The notes beneath the pieces were generated by a model that ran no database searches, had not been told where the DNA came from, and saw only the letters and a list, made by a program, of their open reading frames with translations. Below, piece after piece: positions 55,301-64,000 of a stretch of 64,000 nt of DNA; position 1 is the stretch's first letter, and the number at the start of each line of letters is the position of its first letter. The position numbers and the translations under genes are program-made. The stretch comes from Portunus trituberculatus. Taxonomy: Eukaryota > Arthropoda > Malacostraca > Decapoda > Portunidae. The stretch spans positions 5,347,604-5,411,603 of the forward strand of contig NC_059289.1 of the NCBI RefSeq assembly GCF_017591435.1, read 5' to 3'.

Positions 55301-56639
55301 TGGTATGAGTCTACTATTCTGTGAACGATACTTATCATGAGCAGTGGATCTTATCTCCACCTCCCGGCCCACGCCCAGCCCTCGGGCTGTGGGCCGGGGC
55401 GGGGATCGGTTCCAGCACTCATGCGGCGCAGCAGGCATGTCGAAGTAGACCCCTGATTAGACAGGTGTGAACGGGGCTGTCGCATCCACAGGTGTGACGA
55501 GGGGGTGCGATGACGTCTGTCAGGTGTGTTGCCGGGGCGTGGGTGGCGGTGCGTGCTGTAGGGGACGAGCGGTAGTGAAGGAGGAGCATTAGGAGGAGGA
55601 GGAGGGGAAGAAGAAGGAGGCATGCGTGGCGACTCAGAGCATGAGGGGAGGCGAGGCTTTGTACTGAAGGCAACACGCTTCCACAGAATAGAAGGTCTTC
55701 CCATCAGGGTCTTTAATTATTGACAGTTAAGTCCTGTGGGGGTGGCCTGGTTGGGTGGGGAGGGTTGGAGGGTGAGGCTGGTCCCTCAAGCACACTTGTT
55801 CCCCGCATGGTATCGTATAACATGTGTTGCTCCGGTGAAGGTCTGCTATTGGTGCATCTGTGCTGGTGCTCCCTGCGTGCTGCCTCCCTATTGGTCCTTC
55901 CTGCTATAGAGGCAGTGCAGGTGGTGGGTGCCACAGTTGTAGCACATACAAATGTGTGTGGTGATAGTCATGATTATAAATTAGTCACATTCTGAGTTTC
56001 CACTGCTTTATTTTTTGCCTTCAGTTTTAAGTCTGTTTTTGTGAGTCTTAGCAAAATCTGACAGTTTTTGAACAGCTCACAGGAGTTCATATTGAGAAAA
56101 CACGATGAACACAGTGGACGTTAGTGCTGGATGTCGTTCGAATATTGACTGGGACTGTAAATCCCTATTCGTGCTTTTGTACATGTGCCACACGTGTGTC
56201 TCCTTGCATCACGCCACCGCTGCTTCACGTCCCACTACCGGGAAATAGAATCACGACCTCGCCAGCAGCACAACTTTACCTTCCACTCCCGCAAGAGGGA
56301 CGTGGAGGCTCTCTGCATTACCTCCTTCTTGTGGCGATTTCTTCTCTTTTTCCCCGCTGGCCGGCAGATCAGCGGGAGGGCTTGGCGGGTCGTGCAATTT
56401 CCTCTTTCTTCTACGAGTCTTTTACGTCCTCTTGACCCTTTTTATGGTGCTTTTATTAATGGTTGCTAAGTGTCACGTGGCTCTTGATCCCTCCTCCTCC
56501 CAGCCTTCCTCTTTTTTCTCCTCTTTTTCTGTCTCTTTTTGCGTCTTCGTCTTCCCCTCCTGCCCTGAGTTTCCTTCTAGCTACAGCCCCTTCTCCCTCA
56601 CTCCTGCACCTCTCCTTGACTTTACTTTTTCCTTTCTTT
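54794..56639. other. Intronic, GTGG/GGC-rich then complex
   Basis: GT at 54956-54986, a GGT-to-GGC run at 55266-55301. No exon recognised. Confidence 0.5.
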
Positions 56640-56722
<83 letters not shown>

Positions 56723-56839
56723 ATCTAATTCACTTCTTAATTTTTCTGCCGCCTTCTTTTCCGCCATGCTTTCCCCTTTCCATGTATCTGTTTTTCCTCC
56801 ACTCTTCCCCTTTGCTACGTGTTATTTGCATTGTTTCAA

Positions 56840-56934
<95 letters not shown>
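56640..56934. repeat. (CT)n 80 and (AC)n 94 bp
   Basis: 56640-56719 and 56841-56934. Confidence 0.95.
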
Positions 56935-56935
<1 letters not shown>

Positions 56936-57020
56936 CAATTCATTTCACCCCCTCCGCCACCTCTCATCCAAAATTCTTCATCTAGTATTCCCCCGTCCCA
57001 TAGTCCCTTCAGCCACCCAA

Positions 57021-57070
57021 CTCCTCCTCCTCCTCCTCCTCCTCCTCCTCCTCCTCCTCCTCCTCCTCCT
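57021..57070. repeat. (CTC)n, 50 bp
   Basis: Pure. Confidence 0.95.
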
Positions 57071-57445
57071 CTAGTCCCTTCCTTATCCCACCCCATCCAG
57101 CAGCCCATAAACAAGAAGGGTCGCAGAGATCCGCCAGGGGGACTCCAGAAATATACACCTTAATTGGCACTTGCTTGGCGGGCTTGGGGAAGGGTAACGA
57201 TGTAATTTGATTATGGAATGTGAAGATGCAATTGGCCAGGCGGAGCTAACGAGGTGATTGGAATCCTGCAATGTACAAAGGCCTGCGGAGTGGTAGTGGT
57301 AGTGGCGGTGGTGGTGGGTGGTAAATCTACTGTATGCATGAGAGAGAGAGGGAGAGGGAGAGAGAGTGGGAGAGAGAGGGGAAAAAATACAAGTTAATAA
57401 AGAACGCCGAACCTAAAGAGATGTGGATGTCCTTGGAGATGCTGC

Positions 57446-57449
<4 letters not shown>

Positions 57450-57489
<40 letters not shown>

Positions 57490-57529
57490 AGATGAGTTGA
57501 GTGCAAGGTGGAATAGTCAGTGAAGGTTG

Positions 57530-57572
<43 letters not shown>

Positions 57573-57609
57573 GAGGAATATGGAATAGGGTCATGAATGG
57601 CGAATAAAC

Positions 57610-57694
<85 letters not shown>
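57450..57694. repeat. (GT)n 39, (GA)n 38, (CT)n 82 bp
   Basis: 57450-57488, 57533-57570 and 57613-57694. The GA and CT arrays are an inverted pair only 42 bp apart. Confidence 0.95.
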
Positions 57695-57697
<3 letters not shown>

Positions 57698-57785
57698 GTT
57701 CCTACTAAGCTTTCAACCCACGAGTCAAATTAGCAGGCCCTTCTCTCTCATCGCCTCACAACACCTGCTACCAGCTAAGTCAATC

Positions 57786-57825
57786 GGGGCGAGGCGGGGC
57801 GGGGTGGGGCGGGGCAGCGGTGGGG
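57786..57825 (+). other. G-quadruplex-prone run
   Basis: Six runs of four G separated by 1-6 bases, in the ~250 bp between a CT array (57613-57694) and a TG array (57944-58010). Confidence 0.5.
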
Positions 57826-57940
57826 ACGCGGTGCCTGTGAACACATTCTCAAAGCAGCGGGAGGCGAGGCGAAGCAAGGCAGAGAAGACGTCCACCTACC
57901 GCCGCGTATCTGTCTTAAACTGTTATACTTGTCCTTGTAT

Positions 57941-57943
<3 letters not shown>

Positions 57944-58010
<67 letters not shown>
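57944..58010. repeat. (TG)n, 67 bp
   Basis: Pure, just before MITE copy 2. Confidence 0.95.
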
Positions 58011-58013
<3 letters not shown>

Positions 58014-58021
58014 TTGAGCTA

Positions 58022-58213
58022 TATTCTGAAATGCTTCTTCGCCGCTACTTTCACTATTTCAGAAGGCTTTGTATCGTTGAAGGCACACGCGTTTTTAAGA
58101 GTGCTTTTTAATGTTTCAGCGACATATTAACACGATTTATATATTATGAAAAGGAGAAACTGTCTTGAGAATCTGGCTAATCATATCTGTGGCCTTTGAA
58201 AATAGTCATGGTG

Positions 58214-58216
<3 letters not shown>
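58022..58216 (-). mobile_element. MITE copy 2 (minus strand, one end lost to a GA array)
   Basis: The plus strand starts TATTCTGAAATGC, the terminal inverted repeat. Read in reverse it aligns along its length with the 53.33-kb copy (TTCAAAGGCCACAGATATGA, then the Leu/Thr-like ACGTTA segment, then the CTTTCA segment). The distal end stops at the (GA)n array at 58219-58254. Confidence 0.6.

Positions 58217-58218
<2 letters not shown>

Positions 58219-58254
<36 letters not shown>
58219..58254. repeat. (GA)n, 36 bp
   Basis: Truncates MITE copy 2. Confidence 0.95.
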
Positions 58255-58256
<2 letters not shown>

Positions 58257-60266
58257 ACGTTCCTGAATATGAGCCTGTATGTGTGGGTCTTTCTCTCTCT
58301 ATCCCCCTCTGTCTCTCCCTCTCCCTCGCCGCCGGAGCGCTGGACTTGGTTTCATGGTGCTGAATTACTTTGCGAGAGCTGGATGTGGGAGCTGAATGAT
58401 GCATGACCCACTGAATGTTGCAATGCGTAATACATGGCTGGGTAATGGAGTGAATGGTGTATGAGTTACCCGATATGAAATTACCTTCCTGGGGCGTTTC
58501 CTTGCTCTTTCTTTGCATCCTGAAAATTTAACGCGCTGCTGGGATGGAGGGAAAGCGTGTGGTGGTAGTGGTGGAGGTGAAGGATGAGGGGAGCTTTGTA
58601 GAGAGAGTAAGAGTGGGAGAGGGAGAGGGAGAGGCTGCATGTTGGATGGGAATAACATTGTGATGGTGGAGGGGGAATGAGAGGAGGAGGATTGTGGTGC
58701 AGCGATGAGTGGGGCAGAGGACATGGGAAAGTGTGGGGTGTAGGTGAGGTAAGGGGGGGCAGGAGGTCACCTGAATATCGCACAATGTCTGGGCTGTAGC
58801 TAGAAATACTTTTGAGGAGGTCCTGCCCTAAAATAAAGGTGTAGAAGGAAGAGGAAGAAGGAGATAAGAGGAGAGGAAGAGCTTATCTTCATCCATATCC
58901 TCTATTCTACCATTACCTTCCCTCCATGCCCTTGTGAAAGCTTATCTGAAGGAGGGAGAGACAGACTGCTGGTGTATGTTCCGTCATCCTCGTCACCCCA
59001 GCTCATGTCACACAGCCTGGTGGTGACGCGGGTGTGGACCGTCACGGCAACCAATCGATGCTTTGAGAATGCCATCGAGTGCAAGTGGTAGGTAGTAGGT
59101 AGGTCGTTCCCGGCCCCTGGGCTCTCCTCAGACCTTGTTTGAGTTTCCTTGTTTGTTTTGCTCGTTAAATGATGAGGCTGGCGGGAGAGGGACGTGAGAG
59201 GGAAGAATAGTGAGGGTGAGGGTGCGGGAGGGAGAGCAGGCCGCAGTAAGGGGACAGCGATGAGGGAAAGGGAGAGGGTGGCTTGAGGAGGGAGGCGATT
59301 GGTTTGATCACTAAACAGGCGGGCGACACACACCCCATATTGGACTTGCTAATGAGCCTCCACCCTCCCACGGACTCCCTCCCCTCCTCAGTGCCCTAAC
59401 TCTGTCTCTTTCTCTCCTCCCTTCCTTGTATGTTGGAACGCCAGGATGAGCAGGGAAGGGTGGACGCGCCGGAGGAAGTTGACAGCGACGATTATTGCGA
59501 GAAACAAAGATGCGAAGGGAAGATTTTTCTCCCCTCCTCTTTCTTCTGATGCAGCTTCACGGAGAGGTCAGCGGGGATTGAAGGAAGGGGGGACGAGGAG
59601 GCAAGCAGTCAGTCAGTCAGGTAGTTAGTTAGTCACGATGGTCATTGGCAGTCAGGTCCAGGATTTTCCAGCCTGACTGACTCACCTTGGGTTTGTGTAG
59701 CCCTCACCTCGCCCTCTCCCACTGGACCTTAACCGTGGGCTGCTCCATCAGGACTCTTCCTCCCACACACCCGTTTTCCTCCTCCTCCTTCTCCAATTCC
59801 CATTCCCCCAGGTTTTGTACTGCTCCAACACAGCCTCCACTTTTCCCTCTCCCGTCGCTCTTCCGTGCTTCCTCTACGCACGTCCATCAGAGGCGCGTTC
59901 TACGAGATGATTTGCGGCGACGTGCGGCATTGACACCATGGGCGTCAAGGCACGGTGACGTCAGTGGCACCTTCCGTCCTTCGCTTACTGCATGACGTCA
60001 CGATACGGGAATGGAGTCACGAGGGGCGATAGGCTGCAGATCACTTCAAGGCTTACCAGTGAACCGTCTGATAAGATAGCGCGTGAGGAAGGCTTCGGCT
60101 GAAATCGTGGATCTTTTTATTTTTTATTTTCCTATCCCTCTGTTTCTCTATCCCTCTGTCTCTTCGTCTTCTTTTCCCCGTCTTTTATTTTTTCTCGCCT
60201 CATGTATATTCAGGTGACGCAGTGTGTGTTTGCTTTGTGGAAATATTTGTGTAGGTGTGTGTATGT

Positions 60267-60271
<5 letters not shown>
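58255..60271. other. Intronic complex region without long arrays
   Basis: About 2 kb. G/A-rich at 58.56-58.88 kb; a (GTCA)n-like short run at 59608-59633. No exon. Confidence 0.5.
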
Positions 60272-60327
<56 letters not shown>

Positions 60328-60495
60328 GCAGCAGGGGCGGGCTGGGCAGCAGGGCAGGACTAGTCACGACTCCTTAGCCTTATATAGCCTTGGGACGAGC
60401 CAGCCCAGGTACTCTACTTCAATACACCGTCTGCTACACCTCCTCCTCCTCCTCCTCCTCCTCCTCCTCCTCCTCCTCCTCCTCCTCCTCCTCCT
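60272..60495. repeat. (TG)n 53 and (CTC)n 56 bp
   Basis: 60272-60324 and 60440-60495. Confidence 0.95.
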
Positions 60496-61185
60496 GCCTT
60501 TCTTCCCCTACCATTTCCCATCAGGGCCTCTTCCTCAGCTCCAGGCCTCACCACCCTCCAGATCCTCCCTCCCTGCGGCGCCACTCACTCTTCCCTTGTT
60601 TCTTGGCTGACGACCCACTGGGAATCTGTTCTTCTTGATCCCCTTTGTGCGTCTTCTCCTTTCTCATTCCCCCGATATCCTGTCTTCCACCCACCCTCCC
60701 TTCCTCCCTCCCACCATTCCTTTCTCCCGCACATCGTCTCTCCGCTACGGAATTCCCCCTCCCCCCTCTAGAACCCAGCTCGGCGACGCCCTTACGCCCT
60801 TCCACATCCCTGCCGTAGGTCAAGGAGTCATCACATCATGTAGAGGGAGGTATTATCAGTGAATCTCAGCCTCGTTTGGCCTGTAGAGGCGAGAGCGTAT
60901 CATAGGTTGACTAGAGGCACCAGGAGGAGCTGCTGCCGCCTACCTGTTTTCCATGCAGGGGACGGTGCAGGTGTGGGGGAGTGGGAGGGGAGATCTTGGT
61001 ATTTAAATGGAGTAGAGAGCGGCGGCAGGTGTGGTGTGGAGGCAGGGTATGGGAGAAGCAGGTCAGGGGGGTGTATATCTGAGTGACTTGCACTAATTTG
61101 GGCAGCGGGCAAGACGCAAACTGGACCACAAATGACTTGAGTTGTGCACTGATCGTGGAAATGATTGTGCACATGATGATTTAAA

Positions 61186-61188
<3 letters not shown>
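60496..61188. other. Intronic, nothing recognised
   Basis: C/T-rich to 60.8 kb, then GTG-rich. Confidence 0.5.

Positions 61189-61269
<81 letters not shown>
61189..61269. repeat. (CT)n, 81 bp
   Basis: Pure. Confidence 0.95.
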
Positions 61270-61272
<3 letters not shown>

Positions 61273-61510
61273 ACACAGGCTCATGGGGCTTTGGAGTGAT
61301 CTCGTGGCTATAATGATTTAGATTACGCCTTGAAATAGTATGGAGCAACACAGGGCTGACACAGGTTGAGGGCGCGGCTGCCACGACCTTCCTGCTGCCA
61401 CACCCGCGCCGCTTTGCCTCGGGGAAACGTGGCGGCCTCTGTGGTTGCGTAGGTGACACAGCAACGTGCATGATCGCCAAGCTGGGCCACATGTGACTTG
61501 CAGGCGAGGT

Positions 61511-61511
<1 letters not shown>

Positions 61512-61581
<70 letters not shown>
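61512..61581. repeat. (AC)n before SINE F
   Basis: 70 bp; its last bases serve as the SINE acceptor strand. Confidence 0.95.
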
Positions 61582-61977
<396 letters not shown>

Positions 61978-62451
61978 GTGTGGCAGGAAAGCTGTTGCCC
62001 TCCCAGCACAGATGCAGCCCTGGACACGCGGCGTTGAGAGGCGGTGAGGGTTTGAGGCTTCATTCAGGCTTCCTTCAGGCTCGGGTTGCCAAATGGGACG
62101 CGAGTTGTTCTTCTGTGGGTTGACTCCATTAATAGAACCGAGCTGAAACCTGTTCACCTCGTTTGCTGTCTTCCTGCCTGGATATTTATGAAAGACTCAC
62201 AGTTCACCTGCAGTATCTGATTGGTCACACTTACCTGGGCAAGTCCCTCAGTTTTTTTTTTTTTTTTGTTGTTGTTCTCTATTTTTTTCGGTTCCCTTCA
62301 TTTGTTAAGTAAATTATTTCCTGCGCGTTTCGTAATCCATGCAGTACTAGTGTTGGTGATTCATGTCATGGCTGGTGGTGTCTTGTGTCTTATTTTCCGT
62401 GTGTTGTTCTTCTGAGTGAGTCTTTGGGATGGGTGGCCAATTCCTTTTTAC

Positions 62452-62456
62452 TACTG

Positions 62457-62537
<81 letters not shown>
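62452..62537. repeat. (CTA)n, 86 bp
   Basis: Nearly pure. Confidence 0.95.
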
Positions 62538-63189
62538 AAACTACTACAGACGGTGGCCATATTAAAGTGTTCCTTTCGTAATGATGGACATTACTATTAG
62601 AATTCACTTCACAGATTTTAACTAACCTTATTTCGCTATTATTATTATCATTACAACCTTCATAACCGGACGCCCTGGGCTGACAAGACATCTTAGCGCT
62701 TCGCCGCACCGCCGCTCCACAGGCGTCTGGCGGACCAGTTCTGGCTCTGCCCTGGCCGCTGGTAGCCTGTTCCTGTGGGTGGCGCGGCGGGGCAGGGCGG
62801 GGCGGGCGGGTCGCAGGGTGGAGTGGGGAACAGAGCCTTGCATGCTTCCTCCCACGCTGCGCCGAGCCACTATGGGTGGAGAGTATGTGGATTTAAAGGG
62901 CTGGATGTTTTCCTGTCATCCACTCTATACGTGTCACTTCCCGCTCCCTGCTCTTCCCTTACTCATATTTTGTATTTTACTTCCACCTTTTCTTCCTCGT
63001 CTTCTTTTTCCACCACCACCATCACCATAACGAAATCAAAATTGAACTCAACACCCTTACACTGATTTTAACTTAACGCCAACAGTGACAACTACAGCTA
63101 CAGGTTTTATGATTCCGCAAACTTGGGTGTGTCTTATCAGAACGGGAAATATGATTACACGTACATCAGGATTATAGAATTAGCATATC

Positions 63190-63190
<1 letters not shown>
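62538..63190. other. Intronic; short CpG block then AT-leaning sequence
   Basis: Nothing recognised beyond the GC boxes near 62.8 kb. Confidence 0.5.
62788..62810 (+). other. GC-box / G-quadruplex-prone run
   Basis: Repeated GGGCGGG units in a short CpG-rich block (62690-62870) containing no exon I can recognise. Confidence 0.4.

Positions 63191-63254
<64 letters not shown>
63191..63254. repeat. (GT)n, 64 bp
   Basis: Pure. Confidence 0.95.
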
Positions 63255-63257
<3 letters not shown>

Positions 63258-63786
63258 GTGCCAGTGTTGCGGGAAAGGAACCATACAGGGTGCGGGCTGT
63301 GAACAGAGAGAGGGCGTCAGTGTTGCCAGCACCATAATACCTCTCACCCCTCCCCACACACACACCCACACACGCCTCCCGTCACTCCCCTCCCAACCTG
63401 ATCCCGCCCCGCCCCTTACCCTCCCTTTGCCACAGTGCCCTGAAGAAATAAACTTTTCCTCTGCTAGAAATAAGCTCGAATTGACAGAGCAAAAGAAAAT
63501 ACAAAAAAAAGTAATGATATGAACGTAGATATTAAACCGCGCAGTGTGTTATCCCAAGGCCGTATATTTTTAACGTTGCTGAAGCTTTTTTCCCTCCTTT
63601 CTTGGGCGTCGGCGGCAGGAAGAGTCGTGTTTGTAAAGCGGGAAATTAAGGGTTGTATGTAAGAATTTTATGGCGAGTGACAGCCGAGGTGGGACTCGTG
63701 GGGTTGGCTTCCCCTGGGGTGGTGGCAACAGTGGTCAGATTGCAAATTAGGATGCGGGTTGTGGCACGCATGCTAAGCCGCGCACG
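63255..63786. other. Intronic, nothing recognised
   Basis: Complex sequence up to the terminal minisatellite. Confidence 0.5.
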
Positions 63787-64000
63787 CCTGCCGGGGAGCC
63801 TCCAACACCAGCCTGCCCTCGCTCCCTTCTGCAGGCCGTCCCTCACTCCCATCCTGCTGCGAGACTTTCTACAGGCCTTCCCTTGCCACTATCCTGCTCT
63901 CAGTGTCTTCTGCAGGCCTGTCCTTCACTACCAGCCTTACTCGGTAACCTTGCAATGGCCTCCCTTCACTATCACGCTATCTTAAGTCTCCTCTGCAGAC
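63787..64000. repeat. 41-bp minisatellite running off the window end
   Basis: Units beginning TTCTGCAGGCC or variants start at about 63827, 63867, 63908, 63949 and 63991 (steps 40, 41, 41, 42), with a weaker unit before 63827. The shared core is CCTTCACTACCATCCTGCT. The steps are not multiples of three, which argues against coding. Confidence 0.7.

Overview
This window is eukaryotic genomic DNA, most likely from a decapod crustacean such as a crab. The reasons are an extreme density of long pure (CT/GA)n and (AC/GT)n arrays, tRNA-derived SINEs with (AC)n tails, degenerate TTAGG-type (arthropod telomere) repeats, and one arthropod-style exon of a conserved animal gene. The species cannot be fixed from the sequence alone. 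Prokaryotic features (operons, CRISPR, ribosome binding sites) do not apply here.

Layout. Positions 1-9.4 kb are apparently intergenic. They hold a diverged ~137-bp tandem array (1.37-2.28 kb), a retroelement-like 3' end on the minus strand (4.15-4.65 kb), two head-to-tail SINEs (4.90-5.36 kb), several very long AC/GT arrays, two local tandem duplications (6.1-7.2 kb) and an internally amplified MITE (7.39-8.06 kb). A GC-rich block at 9.45-10.13 kb carries the only protein-coding exon I can support: the first coding exon of a ZSWIM4/5/6-type zinc-finger SWIM-domain protein, plus strand. It ends at a clear phase-1 splice donor at 10133. I find no SWIM zinc-finger exon downstream, so the remaining ~54 kb reads best as part of a very long first intron.

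The intron (10.13 kb to the end) is mostly microsatellites, trinucleotide arrays, minisatellites, SINEs and MITEs. The notable exception is a GC-rich stretch at about 39.74-43.49 kb that lacks long microsatellites. It contains a TAAT-rich block with two POU octamers, a textbook juxtaposed acceptor-donor (candidate recursive splice site, 41445|41446), and a GC-box plus TATA element followed by a strong splice donor (42981-43077). Shortly after it lies a 63-nt, frame-preserving exon candidate with an ATG (43959-44021). Together these suggest, without proving, an internal promoter, enhancer and splicing hub of the ZSWIM gene.

I saw no evidence of a wholly new multi-gene system. Nearly all long open frames here are dinucleotide or trinucleotide repeats read in register, or stop-poor purine/pyrimidine tracts. 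The most testable new points are the recursive splice site, the alternative first-exon model, and the SINE-(AC)n composite family.
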